NCBI GenBank assembly: GCA_023653785.1
Contig: JAMKCH010012656.1
Location: 1 to 64,000 of the forward strand
Source: Ophioderma brevispina
Taxonomy: Eukaryota > Echinodermata > Ophiuroidea > Amphilepidida > Ophiodermatidae
Length of the DNA stretch: 64,000 bases
Direction: 5' to 3'
Position 1 is the stretch's first letter; each line of letters begins with the position of its first letter. Under the pieces are notes generated by a model. That model was not told where the DNA came from. It was given only the letters and a program-made list of their open reading frames with translations, and ran no database searches. Below, one piece after another: positions 24,486-36,690 of this stretch. The position numbers and the translations under genes were made by a program.

Positions 24486-24984
24486 GGCAAGATACTTAAT
24501 CTCAATTGCCTCGTCAGCGAAATCTGGGGAGCTGTTATGGGGAATATTACGAGCTAAGTGCTGATAGCCTTTACGTTTGTAAGGCATGTCTTTGAGCAGC
24601 CACCTAGATGAAGCGAAATGACGATTTGAAGGCAGCGTAATAATAATTGGCAACAGAGCTTTGAGCCTGTTTACGGGGATTATAAAAAACTGGTCATCAT
24701 TATTAATAAATCCGGGACTCAGTGCATTTTTCTCACTCGGTGCTGTGGGATTTTGCGAGATTCAGTGGTCTTAGGGTTAATCCACTTTACCGACAAACGT
24801 AGACCCTCCCTCGGGTCCACGATGATGAAAACGCTTAAGCGACTGAAATTACACTAGACTCTTCAACCCATGCTGGCTGGTAGACGTTGCTGGCTACTCC
24901 CGGTTAGTGTAATTCCAGAAGACCTGTGTAATTCGCGTTATGTGGACAAATTGGTTGGAATAATAGAGGGCGCGGTATTAGGAC

Positions 24985-26520
24985 CGGCCTGTCAAGTTTT
25001 AGTTTAGCATTATCTTTTATAGTCAGGTGGAATTTTAGGCACACTGCCTGAAGGATGGAAATGGAGTACAGACTTTTTCTATCGATTGATTTTAGTTTAT
25101 TAGGACCTAAGCCTATCATTTTTAGAGGGTGTGCAAAATTTGTTACAGTGGCATTTTGAAAATCTAATATGGCTGCTAGCATGTCCAAAATCACTAAAAA
25201 TCCCTTAAGTATTTCCGATAGAGACAAGTTTTTCTCGCTACTCCGGTGTTTTAAGCACGAGAAAGTGTTGGTAATGTAATTTTATCATTACATTGCCACA
25301 AAAATCCAATATGGCTGCTCAAAAGTCAAATATGCTCTCGGAATCATTAAAATGATATTAACTCCTCCATTATACCTATTTACGCTACTTGAATACATAC
25401 TGAACACCTAAAATATGTTCTGCAAGTGTTCAAAATCTGTTACAATTGATCACACTCTGCAAGTGTTACTTTAACATCTCTAGAATGCATTTCGAACGCA
25501 TCCGGATACGTCAAGTGTTTTGCACATTTTGCAGTTTAGAGGCTTGATTCCAGTGTCTATATGCATGCTTTATGCTTTACACTTATGAGATCTATTTGAT
25601 CACTAGAAACTCTTATTTGACATTTCTCTGTAATGGACATTTTAAAAATTTAAGATGGCAGCCAATACAGCCGCCTTTAAAAATAGTAAAACCTACATTA
25701 TATGTGTACTATATGTAGTTACATCAACTAATTATTATTATTATAAAGGTGTAAATTAAGGTATGGGATAAGTATTTGACCATTTGACATTCTTATCTGG
25801 AATTTCTGTTTCTTTAACATGCAAAAATGTTAAGATGGAGGCCAATGTGGCTGTCTTTTTACCTTCTTTAAAACCTATAAATTACGATACATCTGTATTG
25901 TATTTAGTTAAAACACCCACAATGATTATTAAAGTTTAAATTAATGTATATATGTTATGTGTGTCTTTGAGCATTAATAACTCGTATCTGGTATATTTGT
26001 TTTGACAACATGCTCAAAAATGAAACTGACGGCCAATATATTATGAATATATGACAATTTGTACGTTTTAGAGATCTTAAAAGGCAGTCATATTGGCTTC
26101 TATCTTGATTGGTAAACTTGTTAACACACTTGCAATGTCAGATATGAGTTCCTACTGGGTATAGAGCGCAGAATTATGCCTCTATCGCAAATACTTGATG
26201 TGTTATGGTCACTTGAATGATTTCAGGGCATATTGGGTTTTATTGTGGCCATATTGGATTTGATGGTAATATTGTGAATCAAATCACGTCAATAACCCGA
26301 CCAAAAGATACCTCGTACTTTAAAACCTGGATCTAGTGCATAAAATTATGGCCATTTGAATGAATTTGAGAGTGATAGCGGCCATATTGGATTTCTAGAA
26401 AATGGCACTGCACGAAATTTTGCACACCCTCCAGAAATTATTAGCTTCGGTCATCATTGACAAAAATCGATCAATAGAAAAAGTCTGTACTCCATTTCCT
26501 CCTGACTATTAACCAAGTGC
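24985..26520. mobile_element. ~1.5-kb foldback element with inverted ends
   Basis: About 25005-25190 and 26335-26515 are reverse complements: GGAGTACAGACTTTTTCTAT, GGGTGTGCAAAATTT and CATTTTnNAAATCYAATATGG occur in both, in mirrored order. The interior contains at least four spaced AATATGGCTGC or AAGATGGCAGCC words separated by AT-rich stretches. No transposase ORF, so it is non-autonomous or only a pair of inverted repeats. Confidence 0.65.
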
Positions 26521-26554
26521 GCTCTAAACCCAGAGACAGAGCTGAGACTGGGAG

Positions 26555-27317
26555 AGTCTACTGTTACAGGCCCCAAGATTTTGCAATGATTTATTTACCT
26601 TTTGCAGCTTAAAGTGAGTTAAAGTTATGAATTAGCATTATAAATTAGCACATAACATATTATAAATTAAATATAAGTAAACATATTATAAAATTAGACC
26701 TGTTTGTCTGCAGATCTTGTGTGTGTGGAATAAATGGAAAGGCGGGAGAAGAAGAGACAAGTGCTGGAATTTGCTTGGAAACCAAGTGATGTTGACTAGC
26801 ATGTTTACCACTGTGAACTATAGGTGGCGCCCCTACTGGCAATACAGGCAGGGAGAGAACAGTGTTAATATCCATTCTAAAAGCATTGGAAACAGTGGCG
26901 ATATTTCTGAAAGCAAGGACTCAGATTGTAATGGGGCTATATTTAGTGCATACTCATACAGAAAATGCTAGATCCCCTTCTGGAGTTGTTTGAGAGGCTG
27001 TATAATTGTTAAAGCCACGGAGGAGGAGATGCAAGCAGAGTTTAAATCAAATACGAATCATGTCCGTTACGGTGGTGCCACAGGGCCTCTATCTTGGGCC
27101 CTCTGTTTATTATTTACATTAATTGATATTTTATTCATCAACGAAATGTCGTTTATATGTTTTGCTGATGATACCAAATTTGATAAATACCATTGTAATT
27201 TTAATCATCTTCCTTGCAAAAACAAATACTGTACTTTCAGGAATTTCATCTGGTTTAAATCAAACAAATGTCGCTTAATATTAATAAACCAATTATAGCT
27301 AGTGTCGTCAGAAATAA
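26555..27317 (+). mobile_element. LINE-J, reverse transcriptase part, duplicate copy 1
   Basis: Part of a jockey/CR1-type LINE. The frame 26990-27298 carries the RT palm: a degenerate GPLSWALCLLF (family G.PQGS.LGPLLF), then ICFADDTKF with both catalytic Asp codons at 27161-27180, then WFKSNKCRLIL. Small indels break the frame upstream. The piece stops where a second LINE is inserted; the RT frame resumes at about 34479. The stretch 26555-26985 is shared with copy 2 but shows no readable domain. Confidence 0.7.
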
Positions 27318-29190
27318 ATACAATGATAAACATAGCACAATATCAGGCATTGATGGCTGGTGGTGGGCTGGATTTGTGTCTACTCCAGAGTGAGGATTTT
27401 GAGCGACCCCTACCTCCAGTGCTCTTGTTCTCCTTTTCTAGTTCTTATTCTTCTAAGCATTCAGTTGCCTAGGTTTAGTTGGATTATCATCAGTTATGTA
27501 GGGTCAAAGGCACCTGTGCCCTGGAATGTTCAGAGGTCCTGATATTCAACAACATCGACCTGCGTGGACATACTCCCAAAATGGTCGGTGGTTGGTGGAC
27601 GGGTGTATCGCCATACTCCAGTTTGGTTTGGGGGCAACTGGACAATGCGTACACGTTACTTTATACCTTATAGGTTAGGTCGTGATTAGGCCCTTAAATA
27701 ACCTATATGCTGCTGAACATATACCAGCATTAAGGGCGGAAGAACCCACCAGGTTCAAAACGGCCAGTGTGTTCCAAACTGTATAGTACTGCCTGCCTTG
27801 TAGACTCACCTGATTGCAGGAAAGGCTCTTGGGGAGACAACCCCTGAGGATATAAATCCGGAGTTGGAGCCAGTAGGCGAATGACTGCTCACTCAGCACC
27901 TGTTCGGCAACTCCTGCGACGCGATAGCACCAAACTGTATCGTCTCGGACGCGTTCCTTTGGATTTGTCTTCAGGCGTGGAGAGGGGGATTCTTGTGCAT
28001 GGGCAACATACGAATCTCCATAGCAATTGCCTGGCATCGCGCCTGGAGAGGACAACTCCAGCTTCGCTTCATAGGGAGTAGAACCAACACGGAAAGTAGC
28101 AGAGTTACCGGTTTTAAGCTACTTTGCTTGATTGGCGTAGACATAGCGCCAGGGCCTACTTCCGACGGTGGGAGAGATCATCGCATCTCACTGGACAGCT
28201 ACAGCCCCGCCTTAAGTTGGGCAGCCCTCAGCCAATTGGGTGCTGTCCCGCCATAGTTAGTCTTCTTAGGGTGCATCGGGGATAGTGGAGGACATTCAGA
28301 AAAGAGGACCGCCAAAACTACTGCACATGGCAAAGCAAGATAGGAAATCCCCCCAAGAAGACAACTCCCCTCAAGCTGGGATGTTGGCAATGTGCGTACC
28401 ATGACACCTGGTGTTTTAAGTGGGACCAATTCTCAAGATATCAATGATAATGCAAGACACGCCATCATTCTATGAGCTCCTAAGAATTCAAGTCGACACC
28501 ATAGCACATTTAAAGAAAACACCTTAGCAGATTCGTTTCGGGTACACTAAGGAAAAGGAACTACACATTCTTTGTGGCAAGGAAATCCGCGAAGAAGAAA
28601 CACTCCTGAATTGGCGTAGGTTTTGCAGTTAGTAACTCATACTGAATTCAGTGGAGCCTGGTAACGGTGGATCAGACGCCTTCTGACACTTCGCCTTCCC
28701 ACCAGCGATGGGCCCAGCTCCATCATCAGTGTTTATGCTTCCAACCCTGAATGCCATTCTGAAGCCAAGGAGAATTCTATGACAACCTTGAAGCCGTAAT
28801 CAAGGGTTTCCCAAGTGATGAACACCTTCTTCTCCTGGGTGATTTCAATGCGAGCGTGGGTTCTGACCATGAGTTAATAGGCATCTGCCTTGGACACTGT
28901 GGTTGGCGGTAAGACCAATGGACAATGGACACGTCTTCTTGAACTGTGCTTCCTACTATAACCTGTGTGTGACCAAACACCTTGTTTCAACAAACATCAG
29001 CACAAAGTATATGGCGTCACCAACGCTCCACAGCATGGCATCAAATTAGACTGATCATCAAAAGGCGATCTTTCATCAATTGGCCCTCAACTCACTAGGT
29101 CTTACCATATTGCAGACTGTGATACAGAACATCCTTGGTCTGGTGTAAGATTCGACTGCAACCAAAGAGGCGCTCTAAAAAACACAGACC
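27318..29190 (+). mobile_element. LINE-R copy 1: 5' region and endonuclease, cut at its 3' side
   Basis: Second, unrelated LINE. The first kilobase (27340-28360) has no readable domain. The AP-endonuclease-type domain (EEP family, nicks target DNA) follows from about 28370: a broken form of KLGCWNVRTM, EFYDNLEAV near 28770, and LLLGDFNASVGSDHE at 28829-28872 with the active-site GDFNA. Frame is broken many times. Homology with copy 2 ends at about 29190, before the RT domain, which is unusual because LINEs are normally lost from the 5' side. Confidence 0.75.
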
Positions 29191-29355
29191 ATAGTGTCCG
29201 ATGCTCCCGGTCCTCGCGAGAGTGTTGGGGGTAGGAGGGATCAGGGGAGATGGTAAAATGGTAGAGATTAAAAGGGGTTGGGAAGCGAGGTAGGGTTAAG
29301 AAGAGTCTGGGGAAAACAGAAAAACGGAGAAAAAGATCTATAATACATTCTTACT
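29191..29355. other. Short spacer between the two duplicate copies
   Basis: About 165 purine-rich bases (GGGGGTAGGAGGG, GGGAAGCGAGGTAGGG) found only here. It marks the junction of the nested duplication. Confidence 0.5.
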
Positions 29356-30117
29356 CTAGTCTACTGTTACGGTGCCCCAAGATTTTGCAAAATGATTTAA
29401 TTTAACCTTTTGCAGCTTAAAGAATGAGAAAGTTAAGAATTGGCATTTATAATTTACAACATCAAATATTATATTAATTATAAGTAACATATTATAAAAA
29501 TATACCATACCTGTTGTCTGCATATCTTGTTGGGTGTGTGGACCTAAATGGAAAGGCGGAGAAAGTTCTGGCAATTGCTTGCAAACCAAGTGAGTTGACT
29601 AGCATGGTTTTAATCACGAACTATAGGTGGCGCCCTACTGCTATACAGGCGGGAGAAAGTGTATATCCATTCTAAAGCCTGGGAACAGTGGCGATGTTTC
29701 TAGCAAAGCCTCAGGACTCATGATTTCTTGTGCTATATTAGTTCATGACCTACAGAAAATGCTAAGATCCTTCTAGAGTTGTTTGAGAGCTATACATGTA
29801 TAAGCACTTGAGAGAGGAGATTCAGCAGAGTTTAAATCAAAGTACGATCATGGTCCGTTAACGTGTGCCATACAGGGCTCTACTTGGGCCCTCTTTGTGT
29901 TATTATTGACGTTAAGATATTTTTTATATTCATCAACGAAAATTCTTTTTATATTTTTGCTGATACTATCAAATTTTGATATATCCCATTTAATTTTAAT
30001 AATCTCATTGCAATAACAAATACTGTACTTTCAACAGGAATTTCATCGTGGTTATCAAACAAAATGTCGCTTAATCTTAATAAAACCAACCAATTATAAG
30101 TGGTCGTCAGAAAATAA
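29356..30117 (+). mobile_element. LINE-J, reverse transcriptase part, duplicate copy 2
   Basis: Matches 26555-27317 from AGTCTACTGTTAC onward with many one-base indels. The RT catalytic box is damaged: at 29957-29970 one GAT codon of the FADDT box is missing, so only one Asp remains. The insertion point of LINE-R is the same as in copy 1, so the duplication came after the insertion. Confidence 0.7.
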
Positions 30118-33100
30118 ATACAATATCAAGAAAAAAAAAAACCATTCACAATTTTCATGCATTGAATGCTGGTGGGTGGGCTGGAAAATCTTGTGTCTAT
30201 TCCAGAGTGAGGATTTTGAGCCACCTCTAACCTCCCATATAGCTCTTTTCTCCCTCCTTTTCTAGTTCTTATTTCTTCTCAACATTCCAGTTGCCTAGGT
30301 TTTAGTGATTATCACTCATGTAGGTAGGGTCAAAGGCACCTGTGCCCTGGAATGTTCAGATTTCCCTGATACCAACAATACATTTACCTGCGTGGACATC
30401 TCCAAAATGGTCGGGGTTTGGTGACAGGTGTAATCGCCATACTCCCGGTTTGGTTGGCAACTGTACCAAATGCTGTACCTTTCCTGTCCTTTATATCCTT
30501 ATAGGGTTTAGGCTCGTGATTAGGAGGCCATTAAATAACCTATATGCTGCTGAACTACCACATTAAGGGCGGAAGAAACCACACAGGTTTCAACGGCCAG
30601 TGGTGTTCCAGACTTTATAGTAATCTGCTGCCTTTGTAACTCACCGATGCAGGAAATGGCTTGGGAGACACACCCTGAGGATAAATCAGGAGTTGGAGTC
30701 CCGTAGGGCGACTGACTGCTCTACTTCATCACCGAGTTCGGCAACTTCGTCGACCTGCTGTGCAAACCACCAAAAAACAAACTGTTCGTTTCTCGACGTT
30801 CCCTTTGGATATGTCTTCAGCGTGGAGAGGGGATTCATGTGCATGGGAAATAGTCCTCCATAGCATTGGCCCTTGGCAATCGCGCCCTGGAGAGGACACT
30901 CCAGCTTTCGCCGCTTCATTGCGTAGAACCAACACGGGAAGTAGCAGATACCGGTTTTAAGCTACTTTGGCTTTTTTTTGATTGGCGTAGAGCAATAGCG
31001 CCAGGGGCTCTTCCGACGGTGGTAGCGATCATTCGCAATCTCCCTGGACAGCTTAAACCGCCCCCGCCTTAAGCTGGGCAGCCCTCAAGCCAATTGGGGT
31101 GCTGTCCCGCCACATTTAGTCTTCCTCATGGGTGCATTGGGATAGTGGAGACTTCATGAAAAGCTGACTCCTGCAACTACTTCACCTGGCAATCAAGATA
31201 GAGAAATCCAAGAAAACAACTCCCCTCAAGCTGGGCTGTTGGAATGTGCGTACCATGCCACCTGTTTTAAGTGACAATCTCAAAGATTATCAATATTCGC
31301 AAGACAGCCATCATTAATAATGGGCTCCTAAGACTTCAAGTCGGCATAGCCACCTTACAAGAAACTCGTCTAGCAGATTCGGGTACACTCAAGGTAAAGG
31401 ACTAGACACATTCTTTTGGCAATGGGTGGAAATCATCAGAAGAACCCTCGTGAATTTGGCGTGGGTTTTGCAGTTAGTAACTCCTTCCTGAGTTCAGTGG
31501 GATCCTGGTTAACGTAGGATCAAACGCCTCTGACACTTCGCCTGTCGCCTTCACACCTCGATGGCCCGTCTCCCCATCAGTGTTTATGCTCCAAACCTGC
31601 CTTCCACTTCTGAGCCAAGGATGAGTTCTATGACAACCTTGAAGCTGTATCAAGGGTATACCAAGTGATGAACACCTTTCCTTCTCCTGGGGATTTCAAT
31701 GCGAGAGTGGTTCCTGACCACAAGTCCTGGCCATCATTCCTTGGACCACTTTGGTGTCGGTAGACAATGACAATGGACAACGTCTTCTTGACTGTGCTCC
31801 TACTCTAACCTGGTTTGACCAACAACTTTTTCAAGACCAACCTCGCACAACAAGTATCCATGGGCGTCACCCACGCTCCAGCACTGGCATCAACTTGACC
31901 TGATCATACACAATGCGAATCTTTTCATAATGCCTCAACCTACTAGGTCTTACCCATAGTGGCAGACTGTGATACGATCATGCTTGGTCTGGTGTAAGAT
32001 TCGACTGCAACCACAGAGGATACACCGCTCTAAACAAGCTGGTAAACACTATCAATACCATACGATGCAGCAACGGACATAGTTGAGCAATTTGCTGTTT
32101 CCAATCAAGCAATCCTGGGCTTGTCTGGTCCATCAGGTGATCTGCACAGAAAAAATGGACTCATCTGCGTGAGACAATTCGAGCTCAGCATTCTGGATCT
32201 TTGGAAGAAAATCCGAGTAGAACAATCCCGATTGGTTTAGGCCAATTCCAGGCTTACTGAACTCCAGTCATTGAAGCCAAAAGAGCGTTCAGGTAGGATA
32301 ATAGTTCAAAACCTTCCACACGACACTTAGAGTGGCTTCAAGAGCAGCTAGCAGTGAAGTTTGCAGCGGAAAGGCAAGCATTGTGCCAATGAAATACGGC
32401 TGGAGCTGCGAAGAAATACAAACCGCTTCTGAAACGGGCACATCAGAGCTATGTATGATGAATAAAGAAGGCTTTCTGGCCACTCAGTGTCAAAACCGCC
32501 CCTCAAGTCATCCAGTGGTGAAGTCAGCACAGACAGAAGTAAGCAGATAGAGCGCTGGGTGTAACACACTTTTTCTGAGCTCTACTCTACAAAAAAGATG
32601 TACAACCTCACCGTTGACAGGATTCAAGGAGTCTCCTACAATAATGGGCTGCCCTAATGCTGTACCTACAGTGATGAACTACATGGCCATCGACAGTCGC
32701 CTCCTCCGAAAAAGCCCCGGGATGATGGATACCACCAGTCTTGATCAAATGCTGTAAAGCTCTCTGCTTCACCCGCTACATTTAGTTCCTGTCAATGCTG
32801 GGAGGACGGAGCTGTACCACAGGACATGCGCGACTACTCAAAGATCATCACCCTCTACAAGAAAAAAGGTGAAATAGCGATTGCACAACCATTACAGGGG
32901 TCTTTTCCTCCTTTGTATGTCGGCAAAGTTTTTTGCCCGTTTGCGTTGATGCGTCTTCAAGTCCTGGCTGAAAGGGTGGATCCTGATTCTCATTGCGGAT
33001 TTCGTGCTGGCAGATCTACGACGATATGATCTTCTCCATACGCCCAATTACAGGAGAAGTGCAGAGACACCAGAAACAACTCTACATGGCTTTCATAGAC

Positions 33101-34471
33101 CTGACCAAACCTTTGACCTGGTTAGCATGAATGTATGTCCAAATCCTCCAGAAGATGCTGTCCACCAAGGCTTCTGAGCATCAATCAAGATCTTCCACAC
33201 TGACATGAGTGCAACGGTACAGTTTGAGGGCAGCCTATCAGAGCCGTTTTACATTCGCAGGTGGTGTACAGCGACGGAGTTGTTTTGGCCCCAACGCTCT
33301 TTGGGATATTCTTTTCTTCTTCAGTCTTTCTGAAGCTAGCATTCGGTACGGCCACAGAAGGCATCTACAATGCACACCAGATCTGATGGTCGGCTCTTCA
33401 ATTCCTGCACGCCTAGAAGCTCATATAAGGTTCGTCAGATAGTGATTCTTGACATTGTTGTTTGCTGATGATGCTCTTCCATTACTTTCACATTCCAAGC
33501 AGGAACTATCAGCTTCTCATATATCGCTTCTCACAGGCCTGTAAGGAATTCGGACTTGTCATCAGTTGAAGAAGGACTAATGTCCTTTAGTGCCCGAAAT
33601 GTCTCAAGAACCACCTGTCATCACAATCGACAACAAACTTGCGGTTGTCGGACTTCACTACTCTAGGGTCCCCACCATCAGTGCCATCTGTCTCTCGATG
33701 CAGAATCGGCGGCAAACGCATTGGTAAAGGCTGGGCAGCTAACTCTTCGCCCGGCTTGACAACTCGTGGTGTTTGAAACAAATCCCGAAGCTGTCCCTTA
33801 AGACAAAGGCAGCAGTTTACAACGCCTGCATCATCAGCACATTACTGTATGGTATTGAGACATGACTAGCATACTCTAGGCATGATAAGAACTCAACAGC
33901 TTCCATCCGCGCTGTATAGACTCATTCTAATGTGTCCACTATGGAAGGACAGGTGCCATTCCAGAGCGAGCTCCTGACTCGATTTGACTCCCCCACCATC
34001 TACATTTCTTAGACAACGCCGACTCCGATGGCTGGGCCAGGTCCGTCCGAATGGAGGATGGCCGTCTACCGAAAAGATATCTGTAGCAGAGCTTACATCT
34101 GGCAAGAGAAAGTTGTCGACCCAGCTCCCTACAAGGATAATTTGTAAGCGTGATATGTTTCCCCTGACCATCGAACATTGGGTGCTGGGAGAAACTTGCT
34201 GACCTTTGGCGTAGAACAGTGAAGCAAACACCCTTGACTTGGAGAACAACAGATCATCATCCAGTTTGAGAAGCGCGAGCTAAAAGAAAGCTGCACAGAT
34301 CCTTGGATAGTCAATCTGTGCCTCCCAGATATTGTAGCACCTGTGGCAGCAGACTGCCACGCATAGATTGGGCCCTCTTCAGCCACAGACGTCGTGTTCA
34401 CATAACCTGTGACTCAATGCGGACGCTTTATCCATAGTCGCTTGCGACTGAAGGAGTCCATGAATGGATTG
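30118..34471 (+). mobile_element. LINE-R copy 2: 5' region, endonuclease, reverse transcriptase
   Basis: The longer copy, of the RTE-like type that databases often label craniofacial-development-protein-2-like. Endonuclease: KLGCWNVRTM at 31228, IATLQETRLADSG near 31345, GDFNARV near 31690. RT: DMRDYSKIITLYKKKG at 32822-32870, HCGFRAGRSTT near 32990, FVLFADDA-type box with both Asp codons at 33461-33475, NLSLDAE near 33695, VYNACIISTLLYG near 33820. C-terminal RQRRLRWLGQV near 34015, CKRDM near 34145 and a Cys/His end near 34320-34400. At least a dozen frameshifts; not functional as read. Exact clade would need a tree. Confidence 0.85.
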
Positions 34472-35391
34472 ATACAATGAAATTAAAAGGGTCCGTGACA
34501 CCAAAATTTCTGGGCATTTTTTCATTGATTAATGTCTTACTTTGGCATATCCCACTAATAAAATTGCTAACAGAGTCTCTCTCTAAATACACTGGTTTTA
34601 TTTCGATTAAAACATTGTGTACACTGACATTCTTTATACTTTGTAACTACCTCCCTGGACTTCCTTACTTAAACTATTGTGATAATGTTTGGGCTGATGG
34701 AAACAACTGCAATTTGAATAAATATATTAAAAAGCAAAAGAAGTCATAGTTTATGCACTATGCACTGGTTCGCCACTGGCTTGCTCATTACCTTACCTTA
34801 CTTAAACATATATATGCTCCTTAACCATTTATGACCTCTAGAAGCAGAAGGCGATTTTATGTACAAGTTTCTCAACAACGATCTTTCCTATAACTGTTAA
34901 CAACATATTTCGCAATGATGTTTTCTTATCAAATATAAACACAGAGGGGCCGCTCATTCATCTACTCCCATCTTACTTTAGACTAATCTGGCAATGAATA
35001 TGATACTTCCATCAATGGTACATCTATGGAATCTATCTCTGATAATATTAAACATTCTCGTACTCTCCCCCAGTTTAAGAAACTTACAAGAAGAGCTTGT
35101 TTTAAAACGAGCTCATGACTAGTATCTGCCAACATATTATGTCGCTCATTTATGTAAAATATATTATGTATTTTAAAATTATATACTATTGTATCATGAA
35201 TATGCAACATTCGATGCACCTGTCTCATCCTGTTTGTCTTGCAACCTGCTATCGTCAGTTTTCAATGTGTGTCGTTGTGATATGGTGGCCGTCCTTACGA
35301 GCTTGCTCATTTCTGTCAACTTCCAATGTAAAATTCTCTTTATTGCTTTACTATGTCATTTTTGTAATAAAACTGAAACTGGAAACTGAAT
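34472..35391 (+). mobile_element. LINE-J, C-terminal part and 3' end, duplicate copy 1
   Basis: The frame of LINE-J continues after the LINE-R insertion: TPKFLGIF at 34498-34521 (RT thumb start), SKYTGFIS, a broken LYNSLVLPYLNYCDNVWAD stretch at 34640-34700, and a YKFLNNDLSYN-type end near 34860-34890. A 3' UTR follows and the element ends near 35391 in short AAACTGAAACTGGAAACTGAA repeats, the simple tail style of CR1/jockey-type LINEs. The chain is frameshifted. Confidence 0.75.
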
Positions 35392-36690
35392 GTTCATCAA
35401 CATGCAACTTTGCTCCAAGTAGAGTGACATCCAGTTACTCCAATAGATGAGAGAGTTAGTGACAGTATCAACACTTAATAGTACACTATCCTTAGTGTCC
35501 TCAGCTCCACCAGTTTGTTTTGTCCAAGTCCAATCTTGCTGCAGCCGTCGTCGCGGCACACACCAGGTAGTATTTAGTGGATTTGATTAAACATACTTTA
35601 TTATAGATAATTCTGATACCTATTCAAATGATTTAATGTGATTATTGTATTTTCCAGGGTTGATTCAGTAGTTTTGAATCATAGTTCACCATAGCCTACG
35701 CCAAACGCCACTTTCCCAAGTTACACTTGATACGGCAATAGTACTGTATAGTTTTGAGGCCAGCTGCATACTACTCCAGCTAGATTTTGTTCCCCGGTAA
35801 TTTGTTTGGTGGGTTGTAGGGGATCCAACCTTATCAAAACTATAACAAATAATAAGGCGAAGACAGACTAAGGTTGTAGATAAACAGTACCAAGTACCAA
35901 GTAACAGGAGTCCCCTTTTGCGTGTGCTTGAACATGAGGTGGGGTTCACGCGGGGCGTTTGTAAACACGGAATCGCCTAAATTGCAATACGCGCTTAATT
36001 CTTTCCTCTGTGTTAATTGCATCTATCACAGAATATTTGTTGAATCTTTGTGGAACAATATTACCTAAGAACAAATCTTTGAAAATACAAATTTGGGTGT
36101 GTTTTGTGTCCCCAACCTTTTGTTTTTGAATTTTGTGCAATTTACGCATATCAAAAAAATGTCGTGACGATTTATCAAACAACGAATTTCTATTCTCCTA
36201 ACTTTGATTTCCGTGGCGAAATCTCAATCATTAGTCTCGGTCCCCAGCTGTATGGCTTCAATTCCTGCGCTCGGACGATAGCAAGCGGACTGCTTTTATG
36301 GAGTCAATTGAGTCATTTAGCTTGATAAGTCTCTAGCAAAGAAAATTTTATGAATGGCGGTATGAATGGCTGTGTGAGCCTACCACCACGGCTAAATGGC
36401 TGTCACTTTTCAAGGAAGATGCATCAAAAGTTGTCAAGGCCCGGTCGAAAAGCAAGGCAAAATATACACAGCATTCCCCCATGTTGGCAATGTCTTGTTT
36501 GGCCACCCCCGTGACGTCATCAAAGTTCACCAACATAACCATTCGATCATGTACCGGGCTTTATTCCTTCATTGAGTTAAGGGATCAAATGAAGTCCGGT
36601 GGCCTTTTTTTAGACGATTCCAGAGAATTGTTGAGACTGAGCTGATTGATCGACCCGTCATTAGTCCCACTAACTAAGATGTATTAGTCT
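35392..36690. repeat. Flank included in the duplication, copy 1
   Basis: Non-LINE DNA that is repeated at 38502-39785 with dense one-base indels. No gene recognised. A TGACGTCA (CRE-like) octamer at 36511-36518 is lost in the other copy (TTACGTCA). Confidence 0.65.
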
